A stretch of 64,000 bases of DNA from Candidatus Gastranaerophilales bacterium (GTDB lineage: Bacteria; Cyanobacteriota; Vampirovibrionia; Gastranaerophilales; Gastranaerophilaceae): contig CALVBI010000003.1 of the NCBI GenBank assembly GCA_944325735.1, positions 273,051 through 337,050 on the forward strand. Reading direction: 5' to 3'. Position 1 is the first letter of the stretch. Every line of letters starts with the position of its first letter. The notes under the pieces were generated by a model. It saw only the letters and a program-made list of their open reading frames with translations. It made no database searches and was not told the DNA's origin. Positions 1-8,272 of this stretch are shown piece by piece. A program made the position numbers and the translations under genes.

Positions 1-1
1 A

Positions 2-2230
2 AGAGGGGTTACTCGTATTATCACATCAGGCACACTTACAGAAAGCGATTTTCTGCAACAAAATTCTAATAACTATATTTGTGCTTTATTCAAAGATGAA
101 AAAAGCGGAATATGGGGATTTTCATACGCTGATATATCAACTGGAGAATTTAAGGTTACTCAAGCAAATTATGAGTTAATTTTAGCAGAATTAACCAGAA
201 TATCTCCTGCTGAAGTTATAGGACCATCAGTAAAACAAAAAATTATGCCTTTTCAAATTGTACCTGATGAAAAAATTGATTTACCTGAAGAAATTACAAA
301 AATCTATAACTGTTCAAAAATACCGTCATCAGTATTTGATGCCAATTTTGCAGAAAACAATCTTAAAGCGGTATTTCAGGCAAACAGCTTAGAATCATTT
401 GGGTATGACAGATATAAAATAGGTTTTAGAGCAGCAGGAGCATTACTTGCATATGTTTGGGAAACATTAAAAGACAATGTTCCAAAATTTGAAAGAATTG
501 AACCTTATGAACTTTCTGAATATATGATTTTGGACGGAAGCACAAGAAAAAATCTTGAGCTCACTGAAACATTAAGAGATAAAAATAAATTCGGTTCACT
601 TTTATGGGCTGTAGATAAGACTAAAACCAACATGGGAGCAAGACTTCTTAAAAATTGGATATGCCAGCCGTTAAAAAGAATTGAAGATATTCAAAGCCGT
701 CAAAATTGTATTACTGAACTTGTTGAAAAAACTGATGAGAGAATAAATATCTCTAATTTACTTGAAAAAATTTATGATATTCAAAGACTTGCTACAAGAA
801 TGTCAAACAGTTCAGCAAATCCTAAAGATTTTCTAAGCTTAAAAGCATCTTTGATGATGTTACCTGACTTATTAGATGCGACAGAATCTCTTGAATTTAA
901 CCCTCTTTCTCAAATTGGACAATATAAAGATGAAATTGCTGAATACACAAATTTAATTGATAGAACAATTTCTGAAAATGCATCTGCTCTAATAAAAGAA
1001 GGTGGAATTATTAAAGAAGGGGTATCAGGAGAACTGGATTACTTTAGAGAACTGCTTTCTGGTGGAGAAAATTGGCTAAAAGACTTTGAAGAAAAAGAAA
1101 AAGAAAGAACAGGAATTAAGTCCTTAAAAATAGGCTTTAACAAAGTATTTGGTTACTTCATCGAAATTTCAAATTCTTATCTTAATCAAATTCCTGAAGG
1201 TTATATCAGAAAACAAACACTTACAAACGGGGAAAGATTTATCACAGAAGAACTGAAAAAGCACGAAGATGATGTACTATCGGCAAAATTCAAATCTACA
1301 GAACTTGAATATAAACTATTCTGTGATTTCAGAGAATATTCAAAAGAGTTTGTTTCAAAAATTAGAGAAATAGCAGATTGCATTGCAAAATGTGATGTAT
1401 ATACAGGTCTTGCACAAACTGCTGCAGAAAATAATTTCTGCAAACCTATAATTGATGAATCTGATGATTTTATTGTTAAAAACGGACGCCACCCTGTATT
1501 AGAAAAGATACTTCCACTAGGTGAATATGTCGCAAACGATTTGGAATTAAAATGTAATTCTGCAGATTCTACCCAATTTATGATATTAACAGGTCCTAAT
1601 ATGGCGGGTAAATCTACATATATGAGACAAAATGCATTAATTGCGATCTTAGCACAAATAGGCTCATGGGTTCCTGCAGATTATGCAAAAATCGGAGTTA
1701 TAGATAAAATCTTCACACGTGTAGGAGCATCTGATGATTTAACATTAGGGCAATCTACATTTATGGTAGAAATGATTGAAACAGCTTGTATTTTAAACTC
1801 TGCAACAGAAAGAAGTTTCATTTTACTTGACGAAATAGGCAGAGGCACAAGTACATATGACGGTGTTGCAATAGCTTGGTCAGTTGCTGAATATATTGCA
1901 ACTAAAATTAAAGCAAGATGTATTTTTGCAACCCATTACCACGAATTAAACGTAATGACTAAAACTTATCCGCAAATTAAAAACTACAGAATTACTATTA
2001 GCGAAGAAAACGGAGAAATTGAATTTTTACGAAAAATAGTTCAAGGCGGAGCAAGCAAAAGTTACGGTATCCAAGTTGCTAAAATGGCAGGACTTCCAAG
2101 TGCGGTAATTAAAAGATCTCAAGATTTAATGACTAGAATGCAAAAAGATTACTCAAATAATCTTGCAACTCGCAAAAAAACATCAGATGCACCTACAGTT
2201 GATGTTCCTCAACTTAATTTATTCAACTAA
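2..2230 (+). CDS. mutS: DNA mismatch repair protein MutS (5' end outside window)
   Basis: MutS recognises mispaired bases and short insertion/deletion loops and uses ATP to recruit MutL. The frame is open from base 2, so the ATG at 245 is internal; about 742 codons are visible, against a usual length near 850-870. Visible landmarks are the N-terminal RGVTRIITSGTL segment, Walker A TGPNMAGKST (about nt 1590-1620), Walker B LLDEIGRGTS and the THYHEL motif, with a normal short C-terminal tail. No frameshift or missing catalytic residue is seen. It ends 2 bp before the promoter of a C10-tract pilin gene. That position is notable because mismatch repair normally limits length changes in such tracts, but no functional link is shown by the sequence. 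Confidence 0.97.
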   Translation, partial: RGVTRIITSGTLTESDFLQQNSNNYICALFKDEKSGIWGFSYADISTGEFKVTQANYELILAELTRISPAEVIGPSVKQKIMPFQIVPDEKIDLPEEITKIYNCSKIPSSVFDANFAENNLKAVFQANSLESFGYDRYKIGFRAAGALLAYVWETLKDNVPKFERIEPYELSEYMILDGSTRKNLELTETLRDKNKFGSLLWAVDKTKTNMGARLLKNWICQPLKRIEDIQSRQNCITELVEKTDERINISNLLEKIYDIQRLATRMSNSSANPKDFLSLKASLMMLPDLLDATESLEFNPLSQIGQYKDEIAEYTNLIDRTISENASALIKEGGIIKEGVSGELDYFRELLSGGENWLKDFEEKEKERTGIKSLKIGFNKVFGYFIEISNSYLNQIPEGYIRKQTLTNGERFITEELKKHEDDVLSAKFKSTELEYKLFCDFREYSKEFVSKIREIADCIAKCDVYTGLAQTAAENNFCKPIIDESDDFIVKNGRHPVLEKILPLGEYVANDLELKCNSADSTQFMILTGPNMAGKSTYMRQNALIAILAQIGSWVPADYAKIGVIDKIFTRVGASDDLTLGQSTFMVEMIETACILNSATERSFILLDEIGRGTSTYDGVAIAWSVAEYIATKIKARCIFATHYHELNVMTKTYPQIKNYRITISEENGEIEFLRKIVQGGASKSYGIQVAKMAGLPSAVIKRSQDLMTRMQKDYSNNLATRKKTSDAPTVDVPQLNLFN

Positions 2231-2232
2231 CC

Positions 2233-2285
2233 TTGACAAAAAATCAAAAATAATAAATAATATAGAAAAACAAGGAGGTTGAAAA
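2233..2285 (+). promoter_or_regulatory. Cassette promoter and Shine-Dalgarno, pilin copy 1
   Basis: TTGACA at 2233-2238, about 17 bp, then an AATAAT/TAAATA -10 region, followed by AAGGAGG at 2272-2278. The GGAGG lies 7 nt before the ATG at 2286, an ideal spacing, but directly abuts the TTG at 2279. Initiation should therefore be at the ATG. The same arrangement recurs near 11.93, 37.49 and 39.33 kb. Confidence 0.75.
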
Positions 2286-3037
2286 ATGTTTATACAAGAA
2301 GCTTTGAGAGTACCCCCCCCCCGCGAAACATAGGTTATTCTAGGGCTTTTACTCTCGCGGAAGTATTAATTACACTTGGTATTATTGGTGTAGTTGTGGC
2401 ACTGACTATTCCGACATTAATTAGTAAATATCAAGAAAAACAAACAATTGTTAAACTTAAAAAAGTATATTCGATTTTACAAAATGCATATACTGCAGCA
2501 GAAGCAGAGTATGATAAACCAAGATATTGGTCAACTCCAGATTATACAGAAGAAAATAATATTATAATTTGGGAGATATTAACAAAAAATATATCTAACA
2601 AAAAAAAATGTAATAAAAATTGTTTTCCGACATATAAAAACCTAAAAGGACAAACATTATCTCTAGGAGGAGATATCCCCAATTATTTAACCATAGTATT
2701 ACCAGATGGAGCTGTTTTATCAGCAAATTTTCCATGGCAAACTAGATATGTAGCGGGTGACAGATTCCCTGTAGGGCCAATAACAGTAGATTTAAATGGA
2801 TTAAAAGGTCCTAACATTGCAGGGAAAGACTATTTCCGATTTTGGCTAACTCATGGGAAAGGAATACTTCCTTGCGGTGCACAAATATATCCAGATGATG
2901 ACACTTGGGTTATTGGAATGCAAAGCGGTAACAATGGTTCATGCTTTACAGGATGGGTATTACAAAATGAAAACATGGATTATTTAAAGTGTAAAGATTT
3001 TACAAAATTTACTTGGTCTCACCCAAGTTGTGACTAA
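2279..3037 (+). CDS. Prepilin-like protein with C10 tract in its leader (copy 1)
   Basis: Secreted pseudopilin-like protein. After a short leader comes AFTLAEVLITLGIIG, the prepilin peptidase site plus hydrophobic helix, with Glu at +5 but Ala rather than the usual Gly at -1. The globular part has paired Cys and a C-terminal block (VDLNGLKGPN, GKDYFRFWLT) shared with the other pilins here. The frame drawn opens at TTG 2279, which touches the Shine-Dalgarno and is a poor start. The ATG at 2286 is well placed but reads into TAG at 2331 with ten C. Eleven C would fuse the ATG to this body with a 21-residue leader. The body is certain to be a pilin-like gene; its expression state is uncertain. 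Confidence 0.85.
   Translation: MKNVYTRSFESTPPPRNIGYSRAFTLAEVLITLGIIGVVVALTIPTLISKYQEKQTIVKLKKVYSILQNAYTAAEAEYDKPRYWSTPDYTEENNIIIWEILTKNISNKKKCNKNCFPTYKNLKGQTLSLGGDIPNYLTIVLPDGAVLSANFPWQTRYVAGDRFPVGPITVDLNGLKGPNIAGKDYFRFWLTHGKGILPCGAQIYPDDDTWVIGMQSGNNGSCFTGWVLQNENMDYLKCKDFTKFTWSHPSCD
2286..2333 (+). CDS. Out-of-frame leader ORF of pilin copy 1
   Basis: The ATG with the best Shine-Dalgarno encodes MFIQEALRVPPPRET and stops at TAG 2331-2333. The C10 tract encodes the PPP. It is either the OFF product of a phase-variable gene, a regulatory uORF, or the zero-frame product of a -1 frameshift site. Confidence 0.6.
   Translation: MFIQEALRVPPPRET
2313..2322 (+). repeat. C10 homopolymer tract
   Basis: Ten consecutive C in a roughly one-third GC sequence. 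N = 8, 11 or 14 would put ATG 2286 in frame with the pilin; N = 10 does not. Confidence 0.95.
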
Positions 3038-3100
3038 AGAACTATCCATAGTAATATTAATAAACATTTGTAAAAATTTAAAATTCAAATAACAAAAAAT

Positions 3101-3130
3101 CTCCTGTTTGGTTTTAAATACAAACAGGAG
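3101..3130 (+). promoter_or_regulatory. Perfect 10-bp hairpin overlapping the ribosome binding site
   Basis: CTCCTGTTTG (3101-3110) and CAAACAGGAG (3121-3130) are perfect inverted repeats with a 10-nt loop. The 3' arm contains the AGGAG Shine-Dalgarno of the ATG at 3139. It could hide the ribosome site of the next gene, serve as the terminator of the pilin gene (T-rich stretch follows), or both. Confidence 0.6.
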
Positions 3131-3138
3131 GTATTTTT

Positions 3139-3699
3139 ATGTCAGGTGTTGAATTAGAATTAAATAAAGTAACAGCTCCAATACAATTACAAACTGCTAA
3201 AACAAATAACAAAACAGATGAACAAATACCACAAATACCTGCATCTAATGAAACAGAGCAAAAACCTGACAGCTTTGAAAAAGCTCAAGAAACACCCCAA
3301 ACCAATATAAAAGAAGAAGAAACCCAAAATAAAGAAAACAATAATCAACCAAAAAGTTTTAAAGAAAAATTTGCAAGTTTTTGTAAAACATTTGTAAAAA
3401 CAGGAGATTACATAAAAGCAACAGGTGCAACTGTAATCTATGGAGGGCTTGCAGCTGGAGCCATAATGTTTTCTAACTGGCTTTTCAAAGGCTGGCCTAA
3501 AGTTATTAAAAAACAAATCAAATTTGAAGATATGTTCAACAAACCTCTAAAATGTATCAGTAAATCATCAAAAATATTTGCAGGAGTAACTGCAGCTGCT
3601 ATCGGTGGTTATCAATTTGCTAAAGCATATCTAAAATCTAACCAACACGCAGCACATGTTGATCAAAAATTAAATAACTACTCAAAAGTTAAATCGTAA
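3139..3699 (+). CDS. Hypothetical membrane protein, 186 aa
   Basis: Not recognised. Residues 1-85 are polar and low complexity (Lys, Glu, Gln, Asn, Thr), as in an extended tail. They are followed by two hydrophobic stretches (about 97-115 and 147-166) separated by a basic, Lys-rich loop. There is no cleavable signal peptide. The Shine-Dalgarno AGGAGG is 8 nt from the ATG but is buried in a hairpin. The gene overlaps the end of a small antisense ORF by 11 nt. It resembles in general design the short two-helix proteins at 10.9 and 11.4 kb, though no sequence homology is evident. Confidence 0.75.
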   Translation: MSGVELELNKVTAPIQLQTAKTNNKTDEQIPQIPASNETEQKPDSFEKAQETPQTNIKEEETQNKENNNQPKSFKEKFASFCKTFVKTGDYIKATGATVIYGGLAAGAIMFSNWLFKGWPKVIKKQIKFEDMFNKPLKCISKSSKIFAGVTAAAIGGYQFAKAYLKSNQHAAHVDQKLNNYSKVKS

Positions 3700-3835
3700 A
3701 AAAATCAATAAAATCTTCATTCATAAGACCTTGATTTTCTGCACTGCTAAGCCAAACCCATAATCTTGGATCATCTAACTTCAACGTATCTTCCTGAATT
3801 TCATTAATTTTATAATTTTCAAAAGTTTCATTCAT
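3689..3835 (-). CDS. Small hypothetical protein, 48 aa
   Basis: A short ORF begins MNETFENYKINEIQEDTLKL and continues with a tryptophan-containing LDDPRLWVWLSSAENQG stretch and an acidic-aromatic end (DFIDFFTI). A GAGG lies about 8 nt before the ATG. Amino acid composition looks like real protein (two Trp, balanced acidic residues), unlike neighbouring antisense frames. It converges on the 186-aa gene, overlapping it by 11 nt. Function unknown; too short for most gene callers. Confidence 0.5.
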   Translation of the reverse strand: MNETFENYKINEIQEDTLKLDDPRLWVWLSSAENQGLMNEDFIDFFTI

Positions 3836-3896
3836 ATAAAAACCTCATTATAGTTACTTCTATAATGTATTTAATGAGAAATTTTTATATGTCAAA

Positions 3897-5021
3897 CTAA
3901 ATCAAATTTTTGTAATGCTCGTTATAAAAATCGCCAAAACTGTCATTTAAAATAGCTTCACGACATTTTTGCGAAAAATCTACAAGATATTTGATATTAT
4001 GAATAGACAATAATGTTGCAGCAGTAGATTCTCCACATCTCCACAAATGTCTAATATAAGCTCTTGAATGATTTTTACAAGCATAACAATTACAACCTTC
4101 AACCAAAGGACGAGGATCGTCATAATATTTTTGGGTTTTAATATTCGATTTACCATTAGGAGTAAAAAATGATCCGTGTCTTGCATTTCTTGTAGGCAAA
4201 ACACAATCAAACATATCAATTCCTCGTTTAATACCGTCTAATAAATCTTCAGGAGTACCTACTCCCATTAAGTAACGAGGTTTGTTATTAGGCAACAACG
4301 GTGCTGTGAATTCTACAAAGTGATTCATAATATCTTTAGTTTCACCAACACTTAATCCGCCAATTGCATAACCTACAGCATCATAAGATGAAATAACTGC
4401 AGCACTTTCACGTCTTAAATCATCGTAAAAAGCTCCTTGAACAATAGGGAAAAGAGCTTGTCTCGAATTAGTTTTTGCTTTAAAACATCTTTCTAACCAA
4501 CGATGAGTTCGCTCCATAGCTTTTTTAGCAGTATCATAATCACAAGGAAATGGTGCACACTGATCAAATGCCATAATTATATCTGCACCGATATCTTGTT
4601 GAATTTCCATAGAAACTTCAGGATTGATAAAATGCTTTTTACCATCCTTAGGATCTCTAAATTCAACACCGTCTTCTGTTATCTTATTAAGATGACTTAA
4701 TGAAAATACCTGAAATCCACCAGAATCTGTTAAAACAGGCTTATGCCAATTCATCCAACTGTGAATTCCGCCAAATTGTTTAATTAACTTTGTGCCAGCT
4801 CTCAAATATAAATGATACGAATTAGAAAGCATAATCTGAGCACCTGTATCCATAATTTGATCAGCTGTTAAAGTTTTTACAGCTGAATTTGTGCCAACAG
4901 GCATAAAGATAGGAGTTTTAATTATTCCATGAGGAGTTGTTAAAATACCTGCTCTTGCGCCTGTTTGTTTACATTCATGCACTAATTCATATTTAAAATA
5001 TTCATGAGCATTATCTCTCAT
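3897..5021 (-). CDS. tgt: Queuine/preQ1 tRNA-guanine transglycosylase
   Basis: Exchanges the wobble guanine of GUN-anticodon tRNAs for a queuosine precursor. 374 aa is the usual bacterial length. It shows the substrate pocket DSGGFQVFSL, the catalytic-Asp region DCVLPTRNARHG, and the zinc ligands CNCYACKNH followed by the downstream His. Its start codon overlaps the stop of ndk (TAATG), so the two are translationally coupled. No other queuosine gene is in the window. Confidence 0.97.
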   Translation of the reverse strand: MRDNAHEYFKYELVHECKQTGARAGILTTPHGIIKTPIFMPVGTNSAVKTLTADQIMDTGAQIMLSNSYHLYLRAGTKLIKQFGGIHSWMNWHKPVLTDSGGFQVFSLSHLNKITEDGVEFRDPKDGKKHFINPEVSMEIQQDIGADIIMAFDQCAPFPCDYDTAKKAMERTHRWLERCFKAKTNSRQALFPIVQGAFYDDLRRESAAVISSYDAVGYAIGGLSVGETKDIMNHFVEFTAPLLPNNKPRYLMGVGTPEDLLDGIKRGIDMFDCVLPTRNARHGSFFTPNGKSNIKTQKYYDDPRPLVEGCNCYACKNHSRAYIRHLWRCGESTAATLLSIHNIKYLVDFSQKCREAILNDSFGDFYNEHYKNLI

Positions 5022-5491
5022 TAATCATCAACACTTTCTGTAACAATTTCCATCATATTTTTATAATCTGTACAAAGTTCTTCAGGCTTAAAGTAAATAT
5101 TAATTTCTCTTTCAGCACTCTCAAGACTATCAGAACCGTGAATTGTATTATATTCTTTTAATTGAGCATAATCAGCTCTGATTGATCCTACATCAGCTTC
5201 ACAAGGATCAGTTGCACCTAAAAGATGACGAATACCTTGAACAGCTTTATAACCTTGAAATACCATTGCAATAATAGGACCACTTGTAATATATTTTACA
5301 AGACTTGGATAAAATGGTTTATTGATATGTTCTGCATAATGTTTTGCAGCAATATCTTCTGTTACTTGAAGCATCTTCATGCCGATAAGTTTATAACCTT
5401 TCTTTTCAAAACGGCTGATAATCTCTCCGACACAACCTCTGATAACTCCGTCAGGCTTAATTGCCACAAATGTTCTTTCTTCTGTATGCAT
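5021..5491 (-). CDS. ndk: Nucleoside diphosphate kinase
   Basis: Transfers the gamma phosphate from ATP to other (d)NDPs. The protein is 156 aa when started at MHTEERTFVAIKPDGV, where GGAGG precedes the ATG at 5491 by 4-5 nt. A longer frame from 5506 overlaps that ribosome site and is less likely. The catalytic His is in NTIHGSDS and the KPDGV nucleotide motif is intact. It forms a two-gene operon with tgt (1-nt overlap). Confidence 0.96.
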   Translation of the reverse strand: MHTEERTFVAIKPDGVIRGCVGEIISRFEKKGYKLIGMKMLQVTEDIAAKHYAEHINKPFYPSLVKYITSGPIIAMVFQGYKAVQGIRHLLGATDPCEADVGSIRADYAQLKEYNTIHGSDSLESAEREINIYFKPEELCTDYKNMMEIVTESVDD

Positions 5492-5529
5492 AATTCCTCC
5501 ATTCAAGTTTATATTACCATAAAAATAAG

Positions 5530-6843
5530 CTATTTAACAGTTTCCATTTTCTTAATACTTTTCAATAACATAACTGACATCATTGCACAAAGAATAATAG
5601 CTGCTGATGCAAGTCCATACCAAAAACCTCTTAAATTCAAATGAAAATGGAAAGCTAATGTATACCCTAAAGGTATTGAAATCAACCAATAAGCAACAAA
5701 GTTAGAAATCAATACAACACCTGTTCGTTTCATCCCTTTAAAAATACCAGATAGTGCAACTTGCAATCCATCAAATACTTGGAACACAGATAAAATATAT
5801 AAAACAGGGATAGAAATTTTAATCAAATTATTATCCTGAGTAAACAATTTTACTAAAAACTGAGGGAATGTTGCAAAAATAAATGCACTGCATAACATAA
5901 ATCCTACAGACATTACAACTCCGACAAAAGAATATCGTTTTAGATCTTTTATATTCCCAGCTCCATTTGCAAACCCAACTTTAACAGCAATTGCATTTGA
6001 TATTGCAAGAGGCACCATAAATGATACCGTAGTCAATGTACAAACTAAATTCTGAGCTGCAGCATACACCCCTGACACCCTGCCCATAATTATTGCAATA
6101 CTGTTGAATGCTATAAATTCAACCATAATAGCACAAGATATAGGAATACCAATCTTAATTAAACTCTTATAATAATCAAAATCTTTGTAATCGTTGAAAT
6201 TCATAACACTAAAACAATATATTAAAAGAGCAAACCCCATAAAATATCTAACAATGAAACTTGCAACAGCTAAGCCTAGAACCCCTAAAGAAGGAATTGG
6301 TCCCAAACCAAATACAAGAATTACATTCAAAGCAATATTCAAAAATACTGAAAAAACTGTTACCAAATTTGGAAACAAAACTATTTCAAAAGCTTGCAAA
6401 AACTCTTTTAATGCTGCGTGCAAGTAACCACCAAAAGTAGCAAAAGCAGTCACAAACATATATTGCTTAATCATTGGCACAAGTTTTGCTTCAAAATGCA
6501 AATAATCAATCAAAGGGATAGACGCAAGCACTGCAAACATTACAAGAACACTCAAAAACATTGAAAATCTTATAGTTGGAAAAAAATATTTTTTAGCACT
6601 TTTTCGCTCTCCTCTAAAATTCGACAATAGAGGAGAAACACTAGCTATCAATCCAATTCCAAATGTTTGAATACAATTTGTAATAGCTGTCGCAATACTA
6701 ATCGCCGCCAAAGTATCCGTCGAATGATGTCCTGCAATCAAAACATCACCCGCACCGATTAATATAAATCCGAGGTTTCCCATAATAATGGGCAGGGCAA
6801 TGTTTAAAAGTTCTTTTGCATAATACTTAAACTGAGTACTCAT
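5530..6843 (-). CDS. MATE-family multidrug/sodium exporter
   Basis: About 437 aa with twelve hydrophobic helices and the MATE topology of two repeated six-helix bundles, e.g. LLNIALPIIMGNLGFILIGAGDV near the N-terminus. Expected to export cationic drugs or metabolites using a Na+ or H+ gradient; the substrate cannot be read from sequence. I start it at ATG 6843 (MSTQFKYY). There is no Shine-Dalgarno. An extended -10 (TGTTATAAT) ends 9 nt upstream, so the transcript may be leaderless or nearly so. The frame can extend to TTG 6864, but that codon lies upstream of the -10. Confidence 0.9.
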   Translation of the reverse strand: MSTQFKYYAKELLNIALPIIMGNLGFILIGAGDVLIAGHHSTDTLAAISIATAITNCIQTFGIGLIASVSPLLSNFRGERKSAKKYFFPTIRFSMFLSVLVMFAVLASIPLIDYLHFEAKLVPMIKQYMFVTAFATFGGYLHAALKEFLQAFEIVLFPNLVTVFSVFLNIALNVILVFGLGPIPSLGVLGLAVASFIVRYFMGFALLIYCFSVMNFNDYKDFDYYKSLIKIGIPISCAIMVEFIAFNSIAIIMGRVSGVYAAAQNLVCTLTTVSFMVPLAISNAIAVKVGFANGAGNIKDLKRYSFVGVVMSVGFMLCSAFIFATFPQFLVKLFTQDNNLIKISIPVLYILSVFQVFDGLQVALSGIFKGMKRTGVVLISNFVAYWLISIPLGYTLAFHFHLNLRGFWYGLASAAIILCAMMSVMLLKSIKKMETVK

Positions 6844-6870
6844 ACGAGCATGATTATAACACAAACAAAG

Positions 6871-7278
6871 TTAAGCATTATAATCCAGTTTATTGCCAAC
6901 ATTTTTATCTTTAATAGCCTGTGCTTGCATTTTTATACTTTGAGCTTGAGCAGCTACTCGATAATCCTGATCAGAAGGGTCAAATGGTGCCATTGCTGAT
7001 CTTATTACAGTATTTGCATCATTAATTGTTTTTTGTGGATTATTAGGATTTAATGCAGGCATTTTTATATCAACATGGCCTGCAAACGGAATTCCATCTG
7101 CATTACGTTCGATAACTATTGAACCAGCTAAAGCACCTCCGGCAGATTTATGTGCTAGTTCATGAGAATAAATCTCATCATAATTTTTCTTAATCAAAGC
7201 ATCTTTTTGAGCTTTTTGTTGCTCTTTTTGCCTTTCAATAGGATTTGTAAACCTGTAAAATAAATTAATACCTGCCAT
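6871..7278 (-). CDS. SprA-related putative metalloprotease domain protein
   Basis: 135 aa resembling the core of the SprA-related family: the EIYSHELAHKSAGGALAGSI block contains a HELAH (HExxH) zinc-protease motif followed by a Gly/Ala-rich loop. The family is usually longer, so this is a minimal version. The N-terminus is rich in Lys/Gln. No signal peptide is seen. It lies 27 bp upstream of the MATE exporter start, same strand. Family assignment is by motif only; no substrate is known. Confidence 0.7.
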   Translation of the reverse strand: MAGINLFYRFTNPIERQKEQQKAQKDALIKKNYDEIYSHELAHKSAGGALAGSIVIERNADGIPFAGHVDIKMPALNPNNPQKTINDANTVIRSAMAPFDPSDQDYRVAAQAQSIKMQAQAIKDKNVGNKLDYNA

Positions 7279-7358
7279 ACAAACACCTCACACACATACT
7301 ACCTACTATAATTGTAACATATTTGTAAGAGGTTTTCAACCTTTATATTAAATAATAT

Positions 7359-8036
7359 TTACCAAGGATAATCTTTTCTCATCTCCCAACCGTCCATTAA
7401 AATTTTTTCTCCACACATTAAACCTGCACCTGTCTTAGCACAACCTAGTGAATGCGTCTTTATTGCTTCTGCTGTTAATCCATGACCAAACATATACAAT
7501 CCAGGCATTGATATATTATGATAAGAATCTTTAAAACCCTGAGCTGTAAACGTAACTACAAAAATATCTTTTCCATAGGTATTAGGATATTTTTCACCAT
7601 TAATATCTATTGTAATATGAACATGACTATTATCTTGTTTTGTCAATGCTAAAAAAACGCCATCAGATAACAATATTTTATAATGCCCACTTCCAGAAGG
7701 ATTATCATTATAAATTCCACCTTTAAGCATATACCCACCATTTGAATTCCAACATCCAGATTTATTACCACAGTTTTTAAGAACTTGAAATTTAGAAGCT
7801 AAATATTCCATAAAAAAATCATAAGAATTTAAACTCCAATTCCAATTTTCAATATCACCATTTTCTAGTTTAGACAATTCTACAGACTGTAACAATGCAG
7901 AATAAACCTTTTTTAATTGAGTGACTGTCTGCTTCTTTTTATAATTTCCAATCAATGCCGGCATTGTCATTGCAGCAACTACACCGATAATACCTAAAGT
8001 TATCAATACTTCTGCTAAAGTAAAACCTTTTTTCAT
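7359..8036 (-). CDS. Prepilin-like protein without internal tract
   Basis: 225 aa. A very short leader MKKG precedes FTLAEVLITLGIIGVV, with Gly at -1 and Glu at +5, the canonical prepilin peptidase site. The globular part has paired Cys and the shared C-terminal block (ITIDINGEKYPN, GKDIFVVTFT). The start is unambiguous: AAAGGA lies 6 nt upstream and there is no homopolymer in the coding region. It is thus the one full pilin gene here with an ordinary, permanently in-frame start. A consensus promoter (TTGCAC-16-TATAAT, 8103-8076) precedes it, and a G10 tract on this strand lies about 30 bp further upstream. Confidence 0.9.
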   Translation of the reverse strand: MKKGFTLAEVLITLGIIGVVAAMTMPALIGNYKKKQTVTQLKKVYSALLQSVELSKLENGDIENWNWSLNSYDFFMEYLASKFQVLKNCGNKSGCWNSNGGYMLKGGIYNDNPSGSGHYKILLSDGVFLALTKQDNSHVHITIDINGEKYPNTYGKDIFVVTFTAQGFKDSYHNISMPGLYMFGHGLTAEAIKTHSLGCAKTGAGLMCGEKILMDGWEMRKDYPW

Positions 8037-8075
8037 TAAGAATCCTTTGCTATATTTGTGATAGACTACATCACT

Positions 8076-8103
8076 ATTATAACATAGGACATATTTTGTG
8101 CAA
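8076..8103 (-). promoter_or_regulatory. Promoter of the tract-free pilin gene
   Basis: On the minus strand TTGCAC (8103-8098), 16 bp, TATAAT (8081-8076), about 40 bp before the start codon. Confidence 0.65.
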
Positions 8104-8131
8104 ACAAAAAAAAGGTTTAAGGAGCTTAAAA

Positions 8132-8164
8132 ATGCCCCCCCCCCGACTTTGCGACATTAAATAA
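8132..8164 (+). CDS. Orphan SD-ATG-C10 leader ORF
   Basis: AAGGAG lies 7 nt before an ATG that is followed at once by ten C (8135-8144); the reading is MPPPRLCDIK then TAA. No pilin body follows in any frame, only a terminator. It looks like the surviving leader of a lost tract-controlled gene, or a regulatory element of the divergent pilin. Confidence 0.4.
   Translation: MPPPRLCDIK
8135..8144. repeat. C10 homopolymer tract (orphan)
   Basis: Same length as the five tracts inside pilin leaders, but with no downstream pilin on the plus strand. Confidence 0.95.
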
Positions 8165-8237
8165 TAACTTCATATTCACTGCTCCTTTTCATCTTATTAC
8201 AATTAATATTATATCAAATATTTATGATATTTCAATA

Positions 8238-8268
8238 AAAAGCCGAAGATTTAAAATCTTCGGCTTTT
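8238..8268. terminator. Bidirectional intrinsic terminator
   Basis: AAAAGCCGAAGAT and ATCTTCGGCTTTT form a 13-bp stem with a 5-nt loop and T-runs on both strands; it ends the accC transcript. Confidence 0.85.
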
Positions 8269-8272
8269 GTTT

